Positions 24,925-35,960 of a DNA stretch of 64,000 nucleotides are shown here, in pieces. Below the pieces are notes generated by a model. The model did not search any database. It was not told where the DNA came from and saw only the letters and a list, made by a program, of their open reading frames with translations. How positions within the stretch are numbered: the stretch's first letter is position 1; each line of letters opens with the position of its first letter. The stretch is taken from assembly GCF_963169125.1 (NCBI RefSeq), contig NC_084801.1:77317696-77381695 (forward strand). Reading direction: 5' to 3'. Both the position numbers and the translations under genes were made by a program. Source of the DNA: Humulus lupulus. Its lineage: Eukaryota; Streptophyta; Magnoliopsida; Rosales; Cannabaceae.

Positions 24925-27085
24925 CTATTCATCATTTCCATAAAATATGCTGGGGCATTGGTTAATCCAAAGGACATAACTAGGAATTCATAGTGTCCAT
25001 ACCTCATGCGGAAAGCGGTCTTTGATATGTCCTCTTCTTTGATCCTTAACTGATGGTAACCTGACCGGAGATCAATCTTAGAAAACATTTTCTTTCCCTA
25101 TAGCTCGTCAAATAAATCATCGATTCTAGGCAGTGGGTATTTATTCTTAATGGTCAATGTGTTCAGCTCCCTGTACTCAATACACATCCTAAGAGATCCA
25201 TCCTTCTTCTTGACAGATAACACTGGAGCACTCCATGGTGAGAAACTTGGTCTGATGAACCCCAAATCCAGTAACTCCTACAACTGTATCTTTAACTCTG
25301 CCAGAGCCATCCTATAAGGTGTCCTAGATACTGGCTCCGCCCCTAGAGCCAACTCTATAACAAACTTGATCTACCGCTGTGGTGGCAACCCTGGCAGGTC
25401 TGTTGGAAATATATCTAGAAACTCACATAACAATCTAGTCTCACCCGATCCAACCGACACAACCCTAGAGGTATCCACAATGTTCACTAGGAATCCTAGG
25501 CAACCTTCCAACATCAAGTCTCTAGCCTTTAGTGCTGAAATCATAGGTATCCACGGTCCATTAACTGTCCCCACAAATACAAAGGGTACATCTCCTTCTG
25601 GTTCAAAAGTCACCATCCTACGCTTGCAGCCAATCGTCGCCTCATACTTTGATAGCCAATCCATTCCTAGGTTCATATCGAAGTCATCCATCACTAGCTC
25701 AATCAGATCAACAGACAACTCCCTACCATCTATCTCTATTAGCAATGCTCTAATCCATCTCCTAGAGACTACCAGTTCCCCAGTTGGAAACAATGTCTGA
25801 AAACCCCTAGCATACAAAACACTAGGTCTACGCAGCTGATCTATCACTCTAGCTAACACAAATGAATGAGTAGCTCCCAAATTAATCAATGCAGTATAGG
25901 AAGAACAAGTACTAGAAATCTGACCTGTCACAATTGAGGGGCTAGCCTCCACCTCAGTCTGAGTCAAGGTGAACACTCTGACAGGAGCGAGATTGTCGCC
26001 CTGCTTCGACTCCTCTTTTCTGGTTTGTGGGTAGTCCTTCTTCAGATGATTTACAATCCCACATATAAAGCAGATCCTGATCCTACATTCTCCCTGATGT
26101 TGTCGTCTGCACTGAGGACACACTGGAAAACTCCTCTAGTTGTCACCTCTGCCCTGACGGCCGGCAAAAGCACCCCGTGCCCTCCTATCAAAGCTAGGAG
26201 GAAAAAAAGGATCTGGGGCCTTTCTCTTCTGTTCACTGGAGCCACTACCCCGACTGGATCCAATAAAAGGAGGCATTGTCCTCCTGGCATTGCACCTAAC
26301 AGAGTTTTCTCTCCATATCTGATCCTCGACCCCCTCACCTGTAAGGGCCTTGTCCACCACCTGGGCATAATTAGTAGTCTCTGGATCCAAAGTAATCTTC
26401 ACATCATGGGCGATCATACCATTCAACCCCCGTACAAATCTATCCCTTATTGCCGCATCAGTTGGCACCAAATCCGTTCCAAACTTTTCCAACCAGTCAA
26501 ATCTCAAAGCATACTCAGTAACTATCAACTGGTTCTGAGTCAGATTGATGAACTCGTCAACCTTCGCAGCTCGGACTGCAACACTTTAATATTTCTCATT
26601 AAAGATGTTTCTGAACTCTTCCCAAGTCATAACTGCAACATTTCTTCTCTGAGTCACTACATCCCACCAGATGCAGGCATCCTCTCTGAACATGTAGCTG
26701 GCACAAGCTAGCCTCTCGTTCCCTTCCACCCTCATGAAATCCAAGATGGAGGAAATCATATTCATCCACTGCTCTGCCCGCACTGGGTCTGGTCCACCCT
26801 CGAAGGTGGGAGGATGTTGCTTCCTGAACCACTCATACAAAGGTTCCCACATGTTCTCCATAACAGGCTGAGCTGGAACTGATGACACAGCCTACTGAAC
26901 TAACAACCCAGTGGCCTGAGGAGGGGCCTGCTGCCTCAATTGTCGAAGTTCTTCCTCAGTTCATTGCAGTCTCGCTTCCATTTCAGCAAACATCTGTTGC
27001 CAATTATGTGGGGCAGGTGGAGGACTCTGACCCTGGTTGTCATCCTCGGCCCTACTGCCGCGGATTCTCGATGATTGTCAAGTAA
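24925..27085 (-). pseudogene. Chromovirus gag-protease-RT fragment (element F)
   Basis: On the minus strand: gag capsid (about 26890-26140, with FEGGPDP and a W-rich core), a zinc knuckle (CFICG then H, final Cys changed to Tyr), a protease remnant near 25890 where the active-site triad reads N-L-G, and RT through [15 protein letters not shown] and [13 protein letters not shown] (25088-24950). RT then fuses to LTR sequence and stops 7 residues later (SVPGEQ). Single in-frame stops also lie in gag and before RT. The polymerase active-site box, RNase H and integrase are absent, so this copy is dead. Confidence 0.85.
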
Positions 27086-27410
27086 TCTCAACAATATGCC
27101 TGCAATCAACGGCGCCGCTCATCAGGCATGATAACAACATACAAAACCACCTTCCAATTCACATCAACCAAACATAACAGAAATCCACATAACATACAAA
27201 TAGCATATAACACTCAACGGGCCATGCCCTGGATTCATGCATATGTTAACTCATTCATCATGCTCTATATAATATAAGCAGGAAAACAGGGCATTTAAGC
27301 ACATAATCAAGCATATAACTCATTCATTACCAACCAAACCTGAGTCGAGCTTGTCACTGACAGCGATCGTACATGTTCAGTCAATCTCTAGGAACCATAA
27401 ACCTTGGCTC

Positions 27411-27422
27411 GCTCTGATACCA
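27411..27422 (-). other. Primer-binding site, initiator tRNA-Met (element F)
   Basis: The plus strand reads GCTCTGATACCA, the reverse of TGGTATCAGAGC, 3 bp from the LTR end. Confidence 0.9.
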
Positions 27423-27425
27423 AGT

Positions 27426-28817
27426 TGTAAAGCCCTACTTCCTTAGAGCAGTTACTAAGTGAGTTTAGAATGTGCAAATAACTCGCTAATTGAGGTTTTA
27501 AGACAAAAGTGTAGCTAAACCATAAATAAAAGTCATACAATTCAAAAATATAATCATACATTGAAAATTATAAAGCGATATACATTTGGGATCCCAAAAT
27601 ACTGTTTAGAAATGTTTACAACTCAAAATTATGATTAAGTTGACTAAACGACAAAACTATGTTTAATACAAACATCTCCCAAAATTACCCCTGGCTGTGG
27701 CAACCAGGCAGGCCAAACATGTACACGTCGCTTCATGCTCTCCGTACTCATGGTTGGTCAATCCTCCCATTTCCCTTACCTGCACCATAGAGCACTTGTG
27801 ATCCAAAGCCCAGCAAGAAAACTCCACACAAGCAATCAACATATGCATATTATCAATCAGCATATAATAAAACCGCCAACAAGCTAAACATATAACGACC
27901 ATGCCGTCCCAGGCGCTTTACTAGGCCCTGGGTTCACGGTCTACACCGTGAGGATATCCCAAGTATCCTATAGGGTCTCACCCTAGCAACTTGCACTCCC
28001 CATGTTTAATGCAGCTCCCAGCCCCTTGTCGTACTCAGCCTTTCCATTCTCAGCCTTCACCATTCCCGACCCTCACCGTTCTCGGCCTTCGCCGTTCCCG
28101 GCTCTTTCCGTTCATTCACATATATGCACACATAGCATAATTAAACAAATATTGAAACACGTATAAACATAATCAATTGGGCTACTCCCTGCAACACAAT
28201 CATATAGGGTCATGCTTGCAACACAAACTATAGGGCCTCGCCCTGCTCTACAGGTACAAAAGTTTTCTTACCTGTGTCCCGAGCTTTCCGAACACTGATA
28301 TCCCGAGCACAGTCCCATAGTCCGAGCCTCGCTAAAAACCTAGTCACAATGCATCAACAACATCCATTCATCAAGTTCTTATCCATTAAATAACTTTGGG
28401 TCATAATTCTAGTCTCCGGGACCATGAATTCTATCAATCCGGGTGATAAAATCCATCCCGAGCCTTAACTTTTGAATTCCCGAGCCTAAAACCTCCTTGG
28501 ACTCCAAAAAAACACTAAGCGTTGTGGCCCCATGATCCTATGTTGTGGCCCGCCTCAACCAGAAGCCAACCCCCAAAAACACCCCATGCGCGTCGCGGCC
28601 AAAGCTAGGGTGTGTCACGGCCCACCCTTCTTCCTGGCCTCCCTAGTGTTCTGGAGGACCGTGGCTCAGCAAAAACAATGTCGCAGCCTGACCCTTTGAT
28701 CCCAAACCTCAATAATACACTTACGGTAACAAAAATACACCAAGAATTATGCCAAAACCTTACTCCAATTCAAAATTCAAACATTGAGGTCAAAACTCAA
28801 GAAAACTTAAAACCAAA
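27426..28817 (-). repeat. 5' LTR of element F, 3' part
   Basis: On the plus strand it begins TGTAAAGCCCTAC, the reverse of an LTR ending ...GGGCTTTACA, similar to the end of the solo LTR at 39679-42124. Element B interrupts it at 28817 after CCAAA. Confidence 0.85.
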
Positions 28818-29570
28818 TGTACGCCCTGGTTTTCCCACGGGCTGTTAGCAAGCTGAGATATGGCCTAATCATGTCTACCACGTGGACATCACCAAGACCG
28901 GAGCTGCCACTCGAAAGATCCTACCTCCTCAGCTCGAGGTAACCTAAGGGTTCGCCAATATTAGACTGAGTTTGGACTTTGAAAGCCACAGGTCGAGGGA
29001 AGCATCCAGCTCGTGGTACGAGCTAGAGTTGGAGGCTGTTACCCCTTATAAAGTCAACCACGCAAGGTAAACGTGCATATATCAGACATCACGTGTCTGA
29101 TATATCCCTGACTTCTCAGACACGCAGCATGAACTTGCGCATTCTGGCACCCACGACTGGGTTGGGCCGTGCGGCCCATTATCCCCCTTACCTATTGATT
29201 AGACCACACTTCATGTGTCAGGTTTTAGGAATTAATCATGAATGTCACAGAGTTGACATGATAGGTAAGAAGGTCACGGGATGACCTTCTTACCAACTCC
29301 CAGGTGCCTTCTTTTATAAATATGGAGACCTTGGGAGTTACAAAGGGTTGGACTCTATCGTGTAAGAAATACCCTGTAAAAGAATACCAAGCATATAGCA
29401 ATAATACTGACTGGTGGAGTAGAAGGATTTTAACCTGTGAACCACCTAAAAACGTAATTGTGTCACCAGCCCATTCCTAAAAATATCATTCATCTATTTC
29501 GATTCAACATAAGCACTAATCCCTTCCTCTTATTTTCTTAATTACCTGTTGGCGAAGAACCGTGTCAACA
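28818..29570 (+). repeat. 5' LTR of element B (753 bp)
   Basis: Starts TGTACGCCCTGG and ends GTGTCAACA. It contains a perfect 12-bp inverted repeat (29077-29105) and a TATA box (TTTTATAAATA near 29311) about 260 bp before the end. Confidence 0.9.
29077..29105. repeat. Perfect inverted repeat in the B LTR
   Basis: Arms ATATATCAGACA and TGTCTGATATAT around a 5-bp spacer TCACG. The same structure is kept in the 3' LTR at 42284-42312. Confidence 0.85.
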
Positions 29571-29572
29571 GT

Positions 29573-29592
29573 TTGGTGCTTTATTGGAGAGC
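29573..29592 (+). other. Primer-binding site, element B
   Basis: TTGGTGCTTTATTGGAGAGC directly follows the LTR. Elements C and H have related sites (TTCTGGTGMTTTCATTGAGAG). I cannot assign the primer tRNA. Confidence 0.6.
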
Positions 29593-29625
29593 TAGTTAGA
29601 TTGGTGATGTCGCAAACATCCAACT

Positions 29626-31379
29626 ATGGTGACCACTCGATCCAGAAATGGTAACGAGATGAAACAACATGATGGGCAGGAGGCTCATCATATCGCCATC
29701 CCCGATGAACAAATTCCTGAGGTCCAACAGCGGCCGGGCAAGCAGCCGGTGGGCCAGGATGGCACTGGAAGTTCGGCGCCCCGGCCACCTAATCAAAACC
29801 CAGGTTATTACACTGCGGTGGAGATGGAGAATGCTCAGCTGAGGCGCCAGCTAGCAACAGCTAATCAACAGATCAAGGAGACTCATAAGTCCCGTCGGGG
29901 TAATTGGTCCAGGCCTAGCCGCTCGGACAGACCTCCGACAGCCAACTCTATTCCCTCATCGCACCATCGAGAGGAAAACTTCAAAGACATGCCTAGGGCC
30001 GAACAACAACAGTATAGTCGTTCGGTCCGAATTTCAACTCCCAGCTCCCAACCAACCTCGAGCGTGCCCAGGAGAGCTTGAGCAACTTCCAGAAGGAGAT
30101 CCGGGGAGAGCTCACAGCATCAGCCCGTCCCCACCAGCCGTCCTGCGCCTCGTCCAGATCGCCAGGCGCGGGACCCGCATGTTGGCAGGGCCGCGAGGCC
30201 CCCACCTAACTTGATCCACCCTGATGGAACCAGGATCGCATCTCCGGTCAGGCATCCTCCCTCACCAATAAGATATTCGTCTCCACCTCGACCCATCCGA
30301 GATATTCCAGCTTATGGAAGCATTGGGAGAAACCCGCCGTCTGCGGAACCTTCCCGACGTAGCAGGGCGCCGAGAGAAAGCCCAAATCCTCACCACCAAA
30401 GGCGGACTCCGAGCCTCTCTAACAGGAGCTACTGGACCGGCAGTCGCCGGAGCGACCTTTCTGGCGGAGAACTGCGTCAGCATTTAAGCTTGGCACAAAC
30501 TCCTCAAACCACCCAGGGGGCGACCTGCGAGATCGCCTTAACTCTCATAGAGGAGAGCCAGTAGGAGGTGGTAGCCATGCTCGCTCAGAGGGAGACCTGT
30601 CCGAAGTACATAACAACGGGAATGCCCCAAATAACCTATCTCAAGATAGGAGGGGCAATAATCCACCAAATATGTACAATGAATCCGGAGCTGTTGAGCA
30701 GCCCCGGAATAACTAAGGAAATCAGGACAAAACCCTCGAGCGCCTGGCTCAGATGGAGGAGCTGATGAGGATGCTCCTGTCGGAAAAAGAGAAAGATGAA
30801 TATGATTCAGGGGACGAGATGGATCTCTTCGCCCCCAGCATAGCAGCAACGGCTTACCCACCCAGTTTCCGTATGCCACACCTGTCCAAGTTCAATGGAG
30901 ACGGAGATCCGTCAGATCATCTGGGGATGTTCAACACCCTGATGATGGCCCACAACATCGGCCCCGAGCTGAGGTGTCTGATATTTCCCTCCACACTGAC
31001 TGGATTAACCAGGCAGTGGTTCAAGCAAAGCAAAAGACAATTAATCAGCTCCGGGAAGACTTTTTCTACTGACTTCAAAAGGGCTTTCCGAGCCTCCCAG
31101 GCTGCCCGCGTCAAGGTCGATTCTCTAGCTAACGCGAGGCAGCAGCCCAATGAACCTCTGAAGGCTTACCTGGGCAAGTTCGCTAGCGTCACTGCTCAGG
31201 CCAGAGATGCGAATGACAGCTCCAAGCTCATGGCCATGAGGACTGGGATCCTTGTCGGAGGGGGACTCTGGAAAGATATAAAAATGAAGGGAGATAGCTC
31301 GGTGAACGAGTTCCTAAATAGGGCCCAAGAATGGATCAACTTGGAGGAGGCCGAAGCCTCAGCTGCAGGGACTAGCTAG
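29626..31379 (+). pseudogene. Tat gag, interrupted (element B)
   Basis: The gag polyprotein would form the virus-like particle. It starts at ATG 29626, about 30 bp after the primer site. The N-terminal half is proline/arginine-rich with a short Q-rich coiled coil (ENAQLRRQLATANQQIKE). The capsid domain spans about 30830-31340 (PHLSKFNGDGDPSDHL through EWINLEEAEA). It is broken by TGA at 30079-30081, a one-base frame change near 30515, a TAA near 30711 and a TAG at 31377-31379. At several of these sites the neighbouring text suggests loss of CGA, CAA or CAG. Element C's capsid (DGYGDPVSHVNKFE) aligns. Confidence 0.8.
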
Positions 31380-32940
31380 GCCCCTGAGAAACCCGCTGGA
31401 GTGAGGACGGAGGTCATGACAGCGACCCAAAACGTCACACAGAACAACCAGCTCAATGGAGGCAAAAGAAAGAGGAACGGCGAGGGCAGCCAGCACGGCC
31501 CAAAGAAGAATAAGTCCGCAGACAAGCTCAAGCCAGTCTACGCGACTTATACAGAGCTCACCCACTTTAGGGAGAACATCTTCCTGGCGAACTCTACTCG
31601 CCTCCCCTGGAAGAGGCCGGAGTCGTTGAAGCACCAGAAGGGGAAGAGAGACACCTCCAAGTTTTACCATTTTCAAAACGATGTTGGCCACAATACTGAT
31701 GATTGTAGGAATTTGAAATATGAGATCGAGACTCTCATCCGAGCCGGCCCCTTGGCCCAGTACGCACGGAACAGGGTTTCAGCAAGTCAACCTGCTCCGG
31801 AAGTCCCGGTCAGTCAGCCTGGGGCTCGAGTAGATCAGGATGTCCCTCCTCCCGTCATAGGAGGAGAGATATCCACAATATCTGGAGGTCCGCATATGGC
31901 TGGCATGAGCAGGGGTGCCCAGAAGAGGTATGGAAACGAACTCAAGGCACATAATGGAGTAGAGTTCGTCCCGGAACAGCTCGACCTGAATAAAGCCTGC
32001 CCCAAGGATTGTTTTCCATTGCCGAGGATTGACCAATTGGTGGATGCCACGGTGGGGCACGAGCTCATGTCCTTTATGGATGCGTACTCAGGCTACAATC
32101 AGATCGCCATGAATCCGGCAGACCAGGAGCACACCAGCTTCATGACCCCGAATAACGTTTATTGTTACAAGGTCATGCCATTCTTGCTGAAGAACGCCGG
32201 TGCTACGTACCAAAGGTTAGTAAATAGAATGTTCGCAAGCCAGATCGGGAAGAACATGGAAGTGTACGTTGATGACATGCTAGTCAAGTCAAAGACTGCC
32301 GATAACCATGTTTCCGACCTGGGAGAATGATTCAAGATACTACGGGAGTATGGCATGAGGCTTAATCCACAAAAGTGCACTTTTGGAGTCGCATCGGGAA
32401 AATTCCTGGGTTTCATCGTCAATACCCGAGGAATCGAGGCAAACCCTGACAAGATCAGATCGTTGCTCGAGCTTCCCTCACCCAGGTCACACAAAGATGT
32501 CCAAGGCCTGACAGGAAGTGTGGCAGCCCTCAACCGGTTTATTTCAAAATCCACCGATAAGTGCTTGCCATTCTACAACCTGCTTCGAGGAAATAAGAAG
32601 TTCGAATGGACAGAAGAGTGCGAAAGTGCTTTCCTCGACCTGAAGGCACATCTGGCCGAGCCGCTCGTATTATCCATACCAAAGGCAGGAGAGCCTCTTT
32701 TTCTCTACCTAGTTGTCACGGAGGATGCAGCTAGTGCCGTATTGGTCCGAGAAAAAGACAAGGTTCAGAGACCTGTCTATTACATCAGCAAGAGACTTCT
32801 CGGAGCTGAATCTCGGTACCCATTGATGGAGAAATTGGCGTTCTACCTTATCACGGCCTCTCGAAAGCGCAGATCGTTCTTCCAGTCCCACTCAATACAC
32901 GTCATAACCGATCAGCCTTTAAGGCAAGTTTTGCAAAACC
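31380..32940 (+). pseudogene. Gag C-terminus fused to RT/RNase H, protease deleted (element B)
   Basis: The frame continues from gag through a zinc-finger-like segment (FYHFQNDVGHNTDDC, near 31665) and then, at about 31975, jumps straight into RT at DLNKACPKDCFPLPRID. In element C about 1.1 kb encoding the protease (VDTGSS) and the RT N-terminus lies between these points. RT then runs through FMDAYSGYNQI, the catalytic YVDDMLV and a TGA near 32328, then GFIVNTRGIEANPDK and the first RNase H (KFEWTEECESAF through TDQPLRQV). A frame change follows near 32940. The deletion kept the reading frame but removes protease, so the element could at best have moved with help from another. Confidence 0.82.
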
Positions 32941-33664
32941 TGAAGCATCGTGACGTCTGTTAAAGTGGGCTATCGAACTCAGTCAGTTCGAGATTTTGTA
33001 CACCCCACGAACTGCTATAAAAAGTCAAGCCCTGGCCGATTTTGTAGCATAGTGCACAGGATTCCGGGAGGATCCTACAGAAGACTCACCCCAGGTCACC
33101 TCGGCCCAGGCGTCGTGGAGGATCTTCGTGGACGGTTCTTCTATTGAGAACGGCTCCGGGGCTGGAATCATTTCAATATCCCACGTGGGACATAGATTCC
33201 ACTCGGCGCTGAGATTCGGATTCAAGGCCTCCAACAACGAGGCTGAATATGAAGCTTTGCTGGCCGGGCTGAGAATAGCCCTGGAGCTGAAGGCAAGCTC
33301 CATCCAGTGCTTCAGTGACTCCCAGCTCGTGGTAAACCAGGTTCTGGACGAATATCTGGCACGAGGACCCAAGATGGCTGCCTACCTAGCAAAGGTAAAA
33401 GTGGAACTGTTCGCGTTTGGGCGAAGCTCAATCGAGCAGATACCTCGGGAGCAGAACACTAACGCAGACGCTCTTGCCAAGCTCGCCACCTCTGGGGAGA
33501 CGGAGGCTCTGGGGTTAGTTTCAGTAGAGTTCTTGGAAAAACCAAGTATAGAAGAAGCCAGGGCGGAGGTCGAGATGATCGATGCTAGGCTGACCTGGAT
33601 GACCCCCATCCTCGAGTATCTCACCGAGGGGAAGCTACCTGAATTGCGTAATGATGCGCAATGA
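32941..33664 (+). pseudogene. Archaeal-type RNase H domain (element B)
   Basis: After the frame change, a second RNase H follows the connection region. FVDGSS (about 33129) carries the first Asp, NNEAEYEALLAGL the Glu, FSDSQLVVNQVL the next Asp and NADALAKLA the last Asp. A second RNase H of this kind is diagnostic of the Tat lineage. Upstream lie a TGA near 32952 and a TAG near 33051; a TGA at 33662-33664 separates it from integrase. The domain itself is open from 33128 to 33661. Confidence 0.85.
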
Positions 33665-34831
33665 GTACTGTACCAGGCCCCAAGGTATACGGTGGTAAAC
33701 GGGGTGCTATACCGACGTGGGCACTCCCTACCTCTCCTACGATGTGTTCTTCCAGGCGAGGCAAAGGCCATCCTGCAGGAAGTGCATGAGGGTTTTTGCG
33801 AAGATCACAGTGGGGGGCAAATCTTGGCGCTAAAGGTCTTGAGGCAAGGATATTACTGGCCCACTCTGTCCAAGGATTCGATCTCGTATGTCAAGAAGTG
33901 CGACAAGTGCCAGCGATTCGCCACCGTTGCTCGAGCTCCCCCGGTCGAGCTGAAGATGATCTCGTCCCCATGGCCGTTTGCAGTTTGGGGGATCGACTTA
34001 GTTGGCGCCCTCCCCACTGGAAAAGGCAGGGTCCGTTACGCCGTGGTGGCCATCGACTACTTTACGAAGTGGGCTGAGGCAGAACCTTTGGCAACAATAA
34101 CTTCCAAAAAAGTCCTCGACTTCGTGGTTAAGAGCATTATCTGTCGATTCGGGCTGCCCAAGAAAATCGTTTCCGACAATGGGACTCAGTTCGACAGCGA
34201 CCTTTTCACCGAATTTTGCAAAAGGTACGGAATTGTGAAAAGTTTCTCCTCCGTGGCCTATCCTCAGGCGAATGGCCAGGTCGAGGCCATCAACAAGACG
34301 TTAAAGACGAGCCTCAAGAAGAGACTAGACGGAGCGAAGGGGGTCTGGCCAGAACAGCTCCCCCAGGTTCTGTGGGCATACCGGACCTCGCATCGGACTC
34401 CTACGGGTCATACTCCTTTCTCCCTGACCTTTGGGAGTGAGGTAGTCCTCCCTGTGGAGATTAAGGTACTTTTGCATAGGGTGCAGGCATATGACCAGGA
34501 CCACAACCACGAGCTACTTTGCACTTCCCTTGACTTGGTTGATGAAACACGAGAAGATTCGCAACTCCAGCTCGCACATTACCAGCAAAAAATCACTCGC
34601 TATTTCAACTCAAAGGTCAAAAAACGCGCCTTTAGCGTTGGCGACCTGGTCCTCAGGAGAGTTTTCTTAGCCGGTAAGGATCCCAAAGATGGGGTATTGG
34701 GACCGAACCGGGAAGGACCATATCAAGTCATCGAGGTCATTAAAGAAGGAACTTACAAACTAGCTCGGCTTGATGGAGGGGCAGTCCCACGAACTTGGAA
34801 CACCATCCATTTGAAGAGATATTATCAATGA
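33665..34831 (+). CDS. Tat integrase, open reading frame (element B)
   Basis: About 388 codons are open to the TGA at 34829-34831. It contains the HHCC zinc domain (VHEGFCEDHSGG, then KKCDKCQRF), the catalytic core with Asp in WGIDLVGALPTGKG, Asp in VSDNGTQFDSD and Glu in NGQVEAINK, and a C-terminal domain with GDLVLRRVF and GPYQVIEV. All three catalytic acids are present. It normally matures from the polyprotein, so the first in-frame Met (33692) is not a true start. Of the integrases here it is the only one without a stop. It belongs to a dead polyprotein, so expression is doubtful. Confidence 0.85.
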   Translation, partial: VLYQAPRYTVVNGVLYRRGHSLPLLRCVLPGEAKAILQEVHEGFCEDHSGGQILALKVLRQGYYWPTLSKDSISYVKKCDKCQRFATVARAPPVELKMISSPWPFAVWGIDLVGALPTGKGRVRYAVVAIDYFTKWAEAEPLATITSKKVLDFVVKSIICRFGLPKKIVSDNGTQFDSDLFTEFCKRYGIVKSFSSVAYPQANGQVEAINKTLKTSLKKRLDGAKGVWPEQLPQVLWAYRTSHRTPTGHTPFSLTFGSEVVLPVEIKVLLHRVQAYDQDHNHELLCTSLDLVDETREDSQLQLAHYQQKITRYFNSKVKKRAFSVGDLVLRRVFLAGKDPKDGVLGPNREGPYQVIEVIKEGTYKLARLDGGAVPRTWNTIHLKRYYQ

Positions 34832-34974
34832 TTCCCTTGTAAGGCCTAAAAGGTCATTTTTTATGTATTACGCAATGAGAATTAACTTTTTTCATTTAAT
34901 GACTGTACATATTTACAAGTGTAATCTAAAGTAACCACGAAAGACCCTTTCCCAGTTACTTGGGGGGCATATGG

Positions 34975-35690
34975 TACCTGGATATAACCAGGTCGCCTTA
35001 AAGACTTAGAAGTTAATTCAAATCGATTGATCGTTGTTTTTCTTAAAAAATGAGAAATATTGATAAGGGATTAATGCGAACTAAGCTCTACCCTGGAGGC
35101 AACAAGGTTCTAAAACTTAGAAGTTAATTTAAATCGATTGATCGTTGTTTTTCCTAAAGAGCACGAGATATTGATAAAAGTTAACACGAACTAAGTTTTC
35201 AAATTAAGTCCCTGGAAATAACCAGGTCATAAAACTTGGAAGTTAATTTAAATTGATTGATTGTTGTTTTTTTTAAAGAGCACGAGATATTGATAAAAGT
35301 TAACACGAACTAAGTTTTCAAATTAAGTCCTTGGAAATAACCAGGTCATAAAACTTGGAAGTTAATTTAAATTGATTGATCGTTGTTTTTTTTTAAAGAG
35401 CACGAGATATTGATAAAAATTAACACGAACTAAGTTTTCAAACTAAGTTCCTGGATGCAACCAGGTTCTAAAACTTAGAAGTTAATTTAAATCGATTGAT
35501 CGTTGTTTTTCTTAAAAAGCACGAGATGTTGATAAAAGTTAACACGAACTAAGTTTTCAAACTAAGTTCTTGGATATAACCAGGTCACAAAACTTCGAAG
35601 TTAATTTAAATCGATTGATCGTGATTTTTCTTAAAAAGCACGAGATATTGATAAAAATTAACGCGAACTAATTTTTCCAAATTAGTAACT
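34975..35690 (+). repeat. 119-bp tandem repeat, six copies, between the convergent genes of element B
   Basis: The phrase GAAGTTAATTYAAATYGATT recurs at 35009, 35120, 35239, 35358, 35478 and 35597, so the spacing is 111 then 119, 119, 120 and 119 bp. Each unit ends with TTAACACGAACTAAG and an AACCAGGT phrase. The array starts about 145 bp after the pol stop. Confidence 0.93.
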
Positions 35691-35960
35691 AAAGTGCGTA
35701 AAGACAAAAGGAAATAAGTCAATTAAAAATAAAATTGATAATTAGATTGTCTCGAGGTGGAAACACCTCATGCAAAAGTTACACACACAAAATTGAGAAT
35801 ATTAAAGGAAAAGGTGCGAAAAAGGAAGGCCATAAGCTCTGACAGGCTGCCCCGTGGAGGTCGCCGTCTCGCCCTCCTAATCAGCTGCGCCGGAGACTTC
35901 CCCAGTCTCAGAAGGTGCTTCTTTCTCGAGGCGAGCTTTAAACCCCTCCAGCAAGGGTTC

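Noticed and set aside
29573..29592. Assignment of a specific primer tRNA to the Tat elements
   Set aside because: The TGGTGCTTTCATTGAGAGC-type site could not be matched to a tRNA 3' end with confidence from memory.
34975..35690. Regular spaced repeats that could suggest a CRISPR array
   Set aside because: Whole units are repeated, with no unique spacers, and the context is a plant retrotransposon.
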